A stretch of DNA of 64,000 nucleotides from Hsuehochloa calcarea (Eukaryota > Streptophyta > Magnoliopsida > Poales > Poaceae), in contig CM070599.1 in assembly GCA_036346395.1 (NCBI GenBank), positions 11,089,232 to 11,153,231 of the forward strand. The letters run 5' to 3'. Both the position numbers and the translations under genes were made by a program. Every line of letters begins with the position of its first letter. The stretch's first letter is position 1. The notes under the pieces are model-generated. The model was given only the letters and a program-made list of their open reading frames with translations, had not been told where the DNA came from and did no database searches. Shown here piece after piece: positions 44,110 to 54,153 of this stretch.

Positions 44110-45140
44110 ATGATTGATCAGCTTCATGAGCGAATCACTCGCTTCAGGTATCATGATCCGCGTCTCTACTCCCATTCTGATTTTGTTGCATCTTTCGAAC
44201 CCCGCGATATATCACATGCTTTATCTAATTTTAGCTGGGTTAATACCATGCATGAGGAGTTAGATAATTTTGAGTGGAACAAGGTCTGGAACCTAGTAGA
44301 GCCTCCTACTGGCCATAATGTGATAGGAACCCGTTGGGTGTTAAAAAATAAACAAAGTGAGGATGGTTCTGTGGTAAGAAACAAAGCTAGATTGGTAGCT
44401 TGGGGTTTCAGCCAAGTAGAGGGTTTAGACTTTGATGAAACATTTGCTCATGTTGCTAGATTAGAAGTCATTCGCATTCTGCTTGCTTTTGCTGCATCTG
44501 AGGGTTTTAGGCTGCATCAGATGGATGTTAAGAGTGCTTTTCTGAATGGTTACATAGAGGAGGAAGTGTATGTTAGGCAACCCCCGGGCTTTGAAAATCC
44601 CAAGTATCTCCATCATGTTTTCAAGCTATCCAAAGCCTTGTATGGTCTTAAGCAAGCCCCTAGAGCCTGGTATGATAGACTTAAGACCTTTCTGCTTAAG
44701 AATAATTTTGAGATGGGTAAAGTGGATAAGACTCTATTCATTCTTAGGCATGGCAATGACTTCCTGCTTGTTCAGATTTATGTAGATGATATTATCTTTG
44801 GTGGTTCTTCTCATGCTCTTGTTTTCACTTTTTCTAAGACCATGTCTAGGGAATTTGAGATGAGTATGATGGGAGAGCTCAACTACTTTCCGGGGCTTCA
44901 AATCAAGCAATGCAAGTAATGGATCTTTATCCATCAGACGAAGTACACTAAGGATCTGCTCAAATGCTTCGATAAGGGTGACTGCAAGCCGATCGCCACT
45001 CCCATCCCGACTTCGACTGTTTTGGATCCAAACGAGGAAGGAGAAGCCATGGATCAACGCGAGTACCGCAGCATGATCGGCTCCCTCCTGTATTTGACAG
45101 CCTCAAGACCGGACATACACTTCACGTGCGCCTCTGCGAG
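44110..45140 (+). pseudogene. GD2 reverse transcriptase
   Basis: Frame 44110-44919 begins inside the N-terminal RT region (HEELDNFEWNKVWNLVEPP) and keeps HQMDVKSAFLNGYI (first catalytic aspartate), KALYGLKQAPRAWYDRL and IYVDDIIFGGSS (YVDD box). An in-frame TAA at 44917-44919 interrupts QCK*WIFIHQ; GD3 has glutamine there (QLKQGTFIHQ), so CAA-to-TAA fits. The same frame then continues (KYTKDLLKCFDKGD) to a frameshift near 45140-45190. Apart from these, RT is the best conserved enzyme in this element. Confidence 0.88.
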
Positions 45141-45720
45141 GTTTCAGCGTCTCCAAGACTTCACATCGCCATGCCGCTGCGCATCTTCAGGTACCTTCAC
45201 TCTACCCTCCAGTATGGCATTTGGTATTCCTTCTCTTCTTCTTTCTCCATTCGGGGGTTTTCTGATTCTGATTTTGCGGGCTGTCGGTTAGATAGGAAGA
45301 GTACCTCAGGCACTTCTCACTTCTTAGGCACTTCTCTTGTCTCTTGGACTTCTAGGGAGCAGTCCTCTGTTGCACAATCCACTGCTGAAGCTGAGTATGT
45401 AGCTGCTGCTAGTTGCTGTAGTCAGATTTTGTGGATGGTGTCAACTGTTAAGGACTATGGGTTTTCTTTTGCTAGTGTTCCTCTTCTCTATGATAACACT
45501 TCTGCCATTAATATTGCTAAGAACCCTGTGCAACACTCTAGGATCAAGCACATAGACATTCGCTATCACTTCCTTAGAGACCATGTAGAGAAGGGTGATA
45601 TTGTGCTATATTTTGTGGAGTCCGAGGCTCAGTTAGCTGATATCCTCACCAAGTCTTTAGCCCCAACTAGGTTTGCCACCTTGAGAAAAAGTTCTTTTCT
45701 GAACTTTCCTTATTCATCTG
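45126..45720 (+). pseudogene. GD2 RNase H, catalytic blocks intact
   Basis: Reads SDSDFAGCRLDRKSTSG, QSTAEAEYVAAASCCSQ, LYDNTSAINIAKNPVQHS and KHIDIRYHFLRDHVEKG with all acidic positions present, ending near LADILTKSLAPTRF. The domain is linked to RT only through a frameshift. The frame stays open to 45860 (FLHLIVLYCIHMKITK), but that tail is not seen in GD3 and is probably not protein. Confidence 0.87.
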
Positions 45721-47405
45721 ATCTTCCCTTGTTCTTTTATGAACTTGTTGATCTTCTTGAACTTTTTAGGTTTTTCTTGCATCTCATTGTATTATATTGC
45801 ATTCATATGAAAATCACAAAAAAATACATTGTAATACAAGCCTTACTGCTTATCTTTTAAATTGATAAAGCTTTGCTTATTACCCTCTTGAGCTTTAGTA
45901 TTTTAATTTTTGCTCAATATCATGTATAGTTCTTTGACTTGCTAGAATTATCATGCTTTCACATGTGTAGCTTAGTCTTTGCTAAATGAGCTAGAACTTT
46001 AAGACAACTTGAACTAAAAAATTATAATTTGTGGATCTTTTAACTAAGTTGCACAATTAGTGATCCTCTCGCGACATTGGCCCTGTCAAAATTGCTTTGT
46101 TAGATCTTGAATCTAGGATTGAACATCTCTTGAGCTTTTTGTTCCCTTGCGGATCTAAAACTACTCTTATGCAAATTAAAAAATTAAATTTCAAAATCTG
46201 TGCCAAACTATTATACGAGACTGCTTGTCAAAGACATGAACTTGGAGATAGTTTGATGATCCAGACGATCTCATGGGGATTGCTTGTCAAAATTGGCATG
46301 AACCTCAAGATTTGTCGCCCTGGTTGAAGCTTAGGAAGAGATTGTGGATGGCTTCTAGTCCCAGATTTTCTTCACTAAGATAGACCGTTAAATGCCTTGG
46401 TTGAAGCTTAGGAAGAGTTTGTGGATGGCTCCTAGTCCAGGACCTTCTTCACTATGATAAGACCATTAATCAACATCAATATTCATTGCGAATGAAAAAC
46501 TGTTGTAAAAATGGGTGACTGAAGCTTGTTGGGCAAAATTATTCAATTCTAGACTTTCTGTCTCTAGGATGGTCATTGTTAGCTTCGTGATCTCACATTG
46601 ACATTCTGATACGGCCATTATCACTTTAGGATCTCTGCTGATGAACTTGCTAGGTTTGAAGCTTTGCTTAAATTGTTACAATTCATCGCTTTTACTTTAA
46701 GCCTTCTAGCTTAGCTTTGATATATATATCTTGACATGATCTTGCTAGCGCTTTTAGGCTTGATATGTATTGTGTAATTATAGAAATGCCAGCTTGTTCT
46801 TTTGGGTAATATTCAAAGCTTCTTGTACTAAAATATGCAAAATTAAAAAATATGAAGCCACTTCATCGCATTTCATGCATGCTCTTTCTTATGCTTCTTC
46901 CTTATTTCTGCATTTATTATCTCTAGATGAGAGGAAGGCGCGATTCCTTGATGACTCCATTGTCAAAGGGGGAGAAGAAATAGCAAAAATATTAAAAGGG
47001 GGAGCTATTTGGAGAAAATGGAGAAAATGAATTTTTTTTAAAAAAATGATGATCAAAGCGAGGGGGAGCTTGTAATTTGTATTCTTATGATCTTATTGCC
47101 ATTTCTGAACTTGAATTGCAATTCTTGGAACCTCACAATGATCAAAGGTCAAATTGAACAATTGTTCTTTCATGTGGACCTTAAGTGAGATTTTTTACTC
47201 TTCCTTGGAAATTGAACATTTCTTGCTTTCTTTTGACTTATCTCACTAGCCTATACTAATCTGAAACCAACTTGGTCATTTCCATTGCTTTCTCTTGCTC
47301 TTGGACCAAGTTGTGCCTTTATGCGAAAACGACGAGTAGTTTTACCTTACAAACCTTAAACTTACATTTTTTGGAAATTACCAATGTGTTCATCAAGGGA
47401 AAGAT
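45721..47405 (+). other. GD2 non-coding 3' region and polypurine tract
   Basis: About 1.7 kb without a conserved frame, related to 13411-15240 and 51140-52530. Includes the conserved inverted repeat 47132-47189 and a purine tract (AAGGGAAAGAT) directly before the LTR at 47406. No envelope-like gene found. Confidence 0.65.
47132..47189 (+). other. Conserved inverted-repeat element upstream of 3' LTR (GD2)
   Basis: CTCAC...GTGAG and AAGGTC...GACCTT enclose GAACAATTGTTC. Distance to the LTR: 217 bp. Nearly identical to GD1 (13622-13678) over its whole length. Confidence 0.72.
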
Positions 47406-47412
47406 TGTGGAT

Positions 47413-47915
47413 ATCATGGGTACGGCTGGAAAAAAGCTCAAGGCTCGCGAGCCGAGCCTGCTCGAGCTCGTTGCGAGCTGAGCCGGCTCGGCTCGAGCTC
47501 GTGAGTTTTCAAGCCGAGCCGAGCCGGACTTTCAGCTCGGTGAAGATTCGAGCCGAGCTCGAGCCGGCTCGCGAGCCAAATAAGCCAGGCGCAACACCAT
47601 ATAATAACATTACACCTTTGTTTCTGGGCTTGAGGAGTCCCTATAAATCTATGATGAATGCTTGTATGGATTATGGATTGTTATATTTCTCACTTTGTTT
47701 ACGATGATTGGATTTTGAATTGATGATAAATGGCACATATAATTATATTATTCTGTCTTTGTTTTTGGATTTGGCGAGCCCTGGCTTGAACGAGCTTTTC
47801 GAGCCAGCTCGAGTTTTTTTCGAGTCGAGCCGCGCGGAGCCGAAGCTCAGACCGAACCTGGGCGAGCTTGGCTCGAGCCTGCTCGACTCGGCTCGTTTCC
47901 AGCCCTAATCATGGG
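47413..47915. mobile_element. hAT-type non-autonomous transposon (MITE-like) with 8-bp TSD
   Basis: The element at 47421-47907 (487 bp) has terminal repeats TACGGCTGGAAA and, inverted, TAGGGCTGGAAA, flanked by perfect 8-bp target duplications ATCATGGG (47413-47420, 47908-47915). Eight-base duplications are diagnostic of hAT. Both subterminal regions are packed with GAGC/GCTC words (CGAGCCGAGC, GAGCTCG), typical transposase-binding arrays; the middle is AT-rich. No transposase gene. Confidence 0.93.
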
Positions 47916-48924
47916 GTTATGCGCTTGATCTTAGAATGATGTTACAATTGGCAATGTCGTTGAAGGTTTGTCGATTCACGCGTTTTCGGCAAAAATTCAG
48001 TTCTGTCAGGTCATTGGCGGTCTGACCGGCCAAGGCGTGGTCGAGGACCGACCGATGGCGATCGACCGGTCACCTCAAGGTCGACCGGCCATGGGCGACG
48101 GTCGGACCGGCCATTATATTTATTGGAGTTTTGAGCTGGGCCAAAAATAGAGGGTGTAGGCAAGAGAGGGGTTTCTAATGCACTTGGTCTCATAATATTT
48201 GGAGTCTCCAGTCAAAAGATCTATTCGTTTGAAATTTCTAGAGAGGGATTGGAGAGGTTAGGGAGTGGAGAGGTTAGGATTCTTGAAGAAGAGATTGATT
48301 GTGTGCTCATGTATTGAGTTTTATCCTCCGTGTTGGAGTGGCAGCAACCAGCAACAATCACAAATCAATCTATGCAAGTTTTCTTGAGATGAGTCTCTTT
48401 TCGTTCTTGCTCTCTATTTTGTGAATTTTGGGTTTTCTATGATTCCCAATTTTTCTGTTGGTTTCTGCCCCTGATCTTGCTTGCTGTAACATGTGGGAAC
48501 TTATCTAGGATCATCTTGATCATCTCTAACCCACGAGCAAGGTTTTGGATCTAGTTTTTGTTTTAACATAGTTTTGAACCATCCTTCACTCAAACCGAAA
48601 AAGATCAGAACTTTACCAAGGATCTTCATGATCGTTGATTGGAATAGGTTCCTGATATCCTAGAGAAGGTGTGTTCCAAAATTCATCGAGTTTGGAGTTG
48701 TAGATCAAAAGTTGCATCTATTTGCATCTTCGTTTTCAGGCTGATTTCACAGTTCAATCAGGCTGGAGGTCAGACCGCCCATGGACCGGTCAGATTGCTA
48801 TTGACATAGAGGTTAGACCGCCCAACACTTAGGAAATCGAGCACTTGTTGATTTTGGTTGTTTTGCTCCGGGGCTTGCATTGGATTCAACACAAGACTTC
48901 TGCTGTGCTTAGATATTGATCTAC

Positions 48925-48941
48925 ATAGCTCTCATAGCTAT
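48925..48941 (+). other. Conserved LTR stem-loop (GD2)
   Basis: ATAGCT, loop CTCAT, AGCTAT. Same position in the LTR as in GD1 and GD3. Confidence 0.58.
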
Positions 48942-49028
48942 CGGAGAGAAAATCGTGTTGAATTCAATCTTTGTGAAAAAGAGATCGTGCTCCTATTCAC
49001 CTCCTCTAGTCGTCGTTTCGGTCCAACA

Positions 49029-49251
49029 GATAGTATGCTTAAAATATTAGCCAAGACACGCTTTCATAGGCGTACGACTAAACGACTATCACAAGGCTTT
49101 TACCTTACATTATCCCAACATAATTATATCCACTAAGGTTTCACGCCCAGTGATAACTACCTCTTGCGCCATGTGGGTACTAAAAGTAGGTCTTCACGAC
49201 AACCACACCTCAAAATGACACAATCACGGCGAAACATTGCAGGTTAGTTAG
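49029..49251 (-). repeat. GYP3 LTR, continuation after GD2
   Basis: Resumes the GYP3 LTR after the GATAG duplication (TATGCTTAAAATATTAG...) and ends where GD3 begins. GTTAG (49247-49251) is the candidate left target duplication of GD3; its right partner is lost. Confidence 0.5.
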
Positions 49252-51139
49252 TGTAGGACCGCAAAGGCGACTAGGGGGGGGGTGAATAGGCGTTTTCTCA
49301 ACTTTCTCGCCTTAATCAAATTAAACACGAACTTTACTCCTTTAGCTATGAAAGCTAAGAAGATCAGTAAGTGCACAGAGGAAGCCTTGTGCTGAATTCG
49401 ATAACCCCCTCAACCACACGGCACAAAAATGGAGAATTGAACTCACTGCTCAAGATCTGGCATTGGCGGTCATCTGCATTTGAGAGACAGCGGTCGGACC
49501 GACGTTCAACCAGCGGTCGGACCGGCTACTAACTGGCGGTCGGACCGTTGGATATCGGTTCGACCCGGCAGTACTGAGCGGTCTGAAAAGCGGGCGATCA
49601 GACCGCCGTTATAAAACCGGTCAGACCGATTTATTCCAGAACCGAAAAATCAAGCCCAAATCAAAAACGAAATTTGATCCAACTTTTGATTCAACCAATG
49701 AAACTTGACCAAATTTTGAGCACACCTCCCTAAGGATATTAGAGAGCTATTTCTAGCGATGATCCTTCAGATCCACTTCGTAGAATCGATCTCTCAAGGT
49801 TTTACCAAAGAAGTGCACAAACCCTAGAAATATGAAAATCTTGATTTAAGACTTGCTTGTGTGGGTTGATGATCTAGATGATTCTAGTGGTATTCCCACA
49901 CGTCAAGGCAAGACAAAATGGGTCAAGAGACCAAGCTTAAACACTTGAATCAAGGAAGCACCAAATTCATCCAAAAGAGAGAAGAACACAAAGGGGACAA
50001 ATGATCTTTCAAGCAAGCATCACAAGATTGATTGATCACACTAGATGCTTATAAAGCCTCTCCAACAAGGAGGACAAGAGCTCACACAAGGAGCACACAC
50101 ACAATCTCCAAACCCTAGTTTCTCCTCTCCTCTCCTCCAAACCCTAGAAAAAGAAGAAGAAGGCCAAATGAGTGCTTAGGGGTTTTACATCTCCCCCCTT
50201 TCTATTTATAGGAAAGGCCTAGGGTTTCACTTTTGGGACCCACACACACATGGGACCCACTCACACATAACCATTGAAGCAATCGCCTGCTTCACCACGT
50301 GTAGGTTGATCAGCGGCTCTCATCACGTCGCCAAGTCTCCCCGTCCAATCCCATCGAACCTCCCCAGACTCAGACCGACTTCGCACCGCCGATCCAACCA
50401 CCAGATCGAACTACCCGTTCGATCCATCTTGCCCATTCTGCACCATGCTTGAGTCACACGACCTCACCCGGCATCCATGATCGTTCTGGACCTCAGCTCT
50501 CCAAGCGTAGTCCCGATCCACCTGACCGTTAACATCGTTGACCTGCAAGCCACCTGCACAGTAATAGACAAACAAATCGTTTCGGGAACAAGTTCTTCAC
50601 AACTTGACCCACGTTAGTTCCACAATGCAATATGCAACAATAACGCATTGAAGTTCATACAATAAACACATTCAAATCAACTCAATGCCAATTTGGCTAT
50701 CCTCCAAGTCATCGACGGTCTGACCGCCCCACAAGGCCGGTCCGACCGATTCCAGGCCGGTCGGACCGATTCCATAACGGCGGTCGGACCGCCCGAAAAG
50801 ACTTAGCCAAAATTTCAGCTCGAAATTCCGAAACCTTCTGGAAATTTCAACTGAATAGAACTTTTGACTGGGAGCTCCAAAAAGGATGTGACCATATCCA
50901 GGAGACTCCCCTCACTTGCCTACACAACCTATTTTTGGCTCAGCTCCAAAAACCACTTTTCTTTTTGGCGGTCGGACCGGCAAGCACTGCCGGTCAGACC
51001 TTCCTACTGGCCGGTCGGACCGCCCGTGTCCTGACAGCCCTGGAGCAAACCCGAAAACGCGTGATTTTGCAAACCAACAAAGCCATTGCCAATTGAATCA
51101 TCATTCTAAGATCATGCATATATCCTCACGATATCCACA
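49252..51139 (-). repeat. GD3 3' LTR
   Basis: 1888 bp, TGTAGGACCGCAAAGG to GATATCCACA. TATA-like box on the minus strand (CTATAAATAG) near 50210; dyads at 49492, 49515 and 49538 (23-bp steps), 49619 and again at 50710-51030; stem-loop at 49342-49358. A near-identical LTR stands alone inside both Harbinger copies. Confidence 0.94.
49342..49358 (-). other. Conserved LTR stem-loop (GD3 3' LTR)
   Basis: Plus strand TTAGCT, loop ATGAA, AGCTAA; the outermost pair is T:A against A:T in GD1 and GD2, a compensatory change. Repeated in the 5' LTR at 58555-58571. Confidence 0.6.
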
Positions 51140-51151
51140 ATCTCCCCCTTG

Positions 51152-52532
51152 ATGAACACATGGGCAATTACCCAGAAAATATGATTTTTCGGATTGAAAA
51201 GTAAAACAATCGCCGTTTTCGCATAAAGGCACAACTTGGTCCAAAAGCAAGAAAAAGCCTAGGAACCGACCAAGCTGGCTTCAGGATAGTATAAGCAAGT
51301 GAGATAAGGCAATGAAAGCACAAGAGGATTCAAAATCCAGAAAGTAGCCAAAAATCTCACAAAGGTCCAAATGAAAGACAATTGTTCTATTTGACCTTTG
51401 ATCATTGTGAGTCTTCTTCAATTGCAAATATAATCAGAAAAAGGCAATAGAACCAAGAGACTCAACTCACTATGATCACAAATTTTCAAAAGGTTCAATT
51501 TTTTATTTTATAAAGTTCTTTTATATTAAACCTTAAGTATGAAACCAAAAGCTCCAAAACAACATTTTTCTTCACAATCTTTCTCCCCCTTTGACAATGA
51601 ATTCATCAAGATGCATGGGAAAAGAAAGGAAATGAAGGAATGACTTTATTTTTGAACTTTAGTAAAAAGGAGCCATTACCATTATACATGTAGACAGTAC
51701 AAGTATTATACCAAGCCATATAAGGAGTAGACGCTATATTCAATCATGGCAAAACATGTACTGCAAAGCTAAAACCAAAATAGCAGTAATATGAGATTAG
51801 AAGAATTAAAACCATGAAAGGTTGCTCAATATCATAGTTTCACTAACAGCAACCAAAAATGAGTCAAGCCATGTCTATAAGTAAAAAGAGACTCAAAACA
51901 AGAATTGAGGCATTTTGAGCATTAAGAGTACACTTTTGAAGCAACACTCAAGCACTTGGCATTTTGAGCATTTTTCTAAAAAGGATTTTTTTACTGTGCT
52001 AGATCTCAAGCCTTGCCGCGACCATCTCAAGCGATAAGCTTAAAAGAATGATCTAGGTCATCCAAAACTCCCCCTGAGTTCATGCCTAGTGCAATGGCAA
52101 GCCGTCTCATGAGAAAGGATTGGTGAGATCAGTTTTTTCGCACAGAAAATCTCATTTTTCATTTGCTTGACTTAAGAAGTTAAAAAGCTCATTTTTCATC
52201 TCAAAATAAGTTCAAGAATCAATTTAACCTATATGACATGGCAAGAATCATAAAAGGATCACTAGAGCAAAACTAGTCACAAGATCCAACAAGACATGAT
52301 CTGATTCAATTTGCTCACAGATATAGAGCTAGTAAGGCAAAAGCTAAGCTAAACAAGAAGAGCCATAAAAGAAGTCTAGCAGACTATCACTTGATATGAC
52401 AAGGTATAGAGTATGAAATCAAGCCATACAAGGATAATAATCAAAGCTCCACAAATTTTATTATACAATGCAAGACAATTGAAATGAAACATGCATTATG
52501 ATACAATGATTGCAAAAAGAGCAAATTCCCCC
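51152..52532 (-). other. GD3 non-coding 3' region
   Basis: 1.4 kb, AT-rich, no supported frame, between RNase H and the polypurine tract. Contains the conserved inverted repeat 51356-51411. A second purine-rich stretch (minus-strand AAAGGGGGAGAAAG) occurs near 51590 and could be a second polypurine tract. Confidence 0.65.
51356..51411 (-). other. Conserved inverted-repeat element upstream of 3' LTR (GD3)
   Basis: CTCAC/GTGAG and AAAGGTC/GGACCTTT arms are kept, but the central palindrome has lost one base. It lies 217 bp from the LTR, the same distance as in GD2. Confidence 0.7.
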
Positions 52533-53020
52533 TCAAAACAGCCCAAAAGGACTAATAACCCCTAACTCTCCCCGCGAAGTAGCAAAACGAGAAGAATCAA
52601 GAGCTTTAGTGAAAATATCTGCAAGCTGTTGTTCTGACTCTACAAAGTGGAGCACAACATCACCCTTCTCAACATGGTCTCTCAGAAAATGAAATCGAAT
52701 ATCAATGTGTTTAGTCCTGGAATGTTGCACTGGATTTTTGGCAATATTAATTGCAGAAGTGTTGTCACAGAAAAGAGGAACACTTCTCAAAGATAACCCA
52801 TAGTCCCGCAGCGTGGATAAAATCCAGAGAACCTGAGAGCAACCACTGGCTGCAGCTACATACTCGGCCTCAATCGTGGATCTGCAAAGCAAGACTTTTC
52901 TAGAAGACCAAGAAACAAGAGATGTGCCCAAGAAATGACAAGTGCCGAAGTACTCTTCCTATCCACTCTACACCCGCAAAATCAAGATCGTAAAATGCTC
53001 GAATTGAGAGAGCTGAAGAA
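52533..53020 (-). pseudogene. GD3 pol: RNase H
   Basis: Frame 52533-52931 reads GTSLVSWSSRK, STIEAEYVAAASGCSQVLW, LFCDNTSAINIAKNPVQHS and KHIDIRFHFLRDHVEKGDVV, ending LADIFTKALDSSRFATSRGELG. The first aspartate block (LDFAGV) is in another frame at about 52970. The stop at 52533 is the natural end of pol. Confidence 0.87.
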
Positions 53021-54153
53021 GAAGAATACCAGAGTCCAAAGTCAAGAGTATCTTGAAGGTACCTGAAGATGCGACGTACTGCTTGACAATGAGAAGCACG
53101 AGGGGAGGCCTGAAAGCGAGCGCACATACATACGACAAATTGTATGTCGGCCTCGTACAGAAGATAGAGGAGGAGCCAATCATATCTGCAGGTACTCCTT
53201 ACCGTCCACGGGCTCTCCATCCTCATCGTGGTCCAAAGACGGTGGTTGTAGCAATGGGAGTAGACATTGGCCTACTGCTTCCCATATTGAAGCGCCGAAG
53301 AAGGTCCTTTGTATACTTACTCTGGTGAATGAAGGTCCCTTGTTTCAGTTGCTTGATTTGAAGACTAAGGAAGAATGTCAACTCTCCCATCACGCTCATC
53401 TCAAACTCACTGCTCATCGAATCTGAAAATCTGGACACCAAAGCATGAGAAGAACCACCGAATATAATATCATCCACATAAATCTGAACCAACAAGAAAT
53501 CACTACCATGCCTGAGAGTGAACAAGGTTTTATCAACCATTCCCATTTTGAAATCATTTTCAAGCAAGAAACTCTTAAGCCTGTCATACCAAGCTCTACG
53601 AGCTTGTTTCAATCCATACAGGGCTTTAGAGAGTTTAAAAATATGGTTTGGGAATTTTTGATTTTCAAAACCAGGAGGTTGCTTGACAAAGACCTCTTCT
53701 ACTATGAAACCATTCAAGAAAGCACTTTTAACATCCATTTGAAAAAGCTTGAAACCCTTGGATGTTGCAAATGCTAAAAGAATGCGAATAGCTTCCAATC
53801 TAGCTACAGGAGCAAAGGTCTCTTCAAAGTCTAAGCCTTCTACCTAGGAATAACCTTGAGCTACGAGTCTAGCCTTATTGCGAACAACCAACCCATCCTC
53901 ACTTTGCTTATTTTTAAAAATCCATTTTGTTCCAATTACATGAGAATCAGAAGGCCGCTCAACTAAAGTCCAGACTTTGTTTCTTTCAAAATTCTCAAGC
54001 TCTTCATGCATGGCATTGACCCAAGAGGCATCAGATAAAGTATGGGTGATATCTCGGGGTTCAAAGGAAGCGATAAAAGCAGAATGTGCATGAGAATCAG
54101 GAGAAATAAACCTGGAGCGAGTGACTCACTCTTGAAGATCCCCAATCATCTGC
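53020..54153 (-). pseudogene. GD3 pol: reverse transcriptase
   Basis: Frame 53223-53798 includes QMDVKSAFLNGFIVEEVFV, ALYGLKQARRAWYDRLKSF and IYVDDIIFGGSS, followed by MGELTFFLSLQIKQLKQGT. Upstream in the same frame a TAG at 53844-53846 sits in GYS*VEGLDF; GD2 has glutamine at that place (GFSQVEGLDF), so CAG-to-TAG fits. The N-terminal block (HEELENFERNKVW, about 53990-54015) is also visible. A frameshift near 53225 separates the RT/RNase H connection (52900-53226). Confidence 0.88.

Larger units (their letters stand above)
47406..49028 (+). repeat. GD2 3' LTR with internal deletion and hAT-type insertion
   Basis: Runs TGTGGATATC to GGTCCAACA. Without the 487-bp insertion it is only about 1.13 kb, against 1.9-2.0 kb in GD1 and GD3: sequence jumps near 48240 from TTGAAATTTCTAGAG to GGATTGGAGAGG, removing the segment that carries the TATA-like box in related LTRs. 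It is therefore probably promoterless. The stem-loop is at 48925-48941. Confidence 0.88.
43195..49033 (+). mobile_element. GD2: plus-strand copia element, rearranged, with TSD GATAG
   Basis: The element spans 43200-49028 with target duplication GATAG at 43195-43199 and 49029-49033, proving a single original insertion. Inside: a truncated 5' LTR (43200-43727), an inverted LTR fragment (43731-44099), then pol starting within the reverse transcriptase (44110), RNase H, a non-coding 3' region and a 3' LTR with its own internal deletion and an hAT-type insertion. Gag, protease and integrase are entirely absent. Confidence 0.9.

Noticed and set aside
45720..45860. Extension of the GD2 RNase H frame into a hydrophobic tail
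   Set aside because: GD3 ends its frame soon after the RNase H domain and the tail sequence is not conserved; probably loss of the natural stop.
47384..47908. Frames rich in Ala/Arg/Glu across the hAT insertion
   Set aside because: Produced by GAGC/GCTC repeats of the transposon ends; no codon structure.
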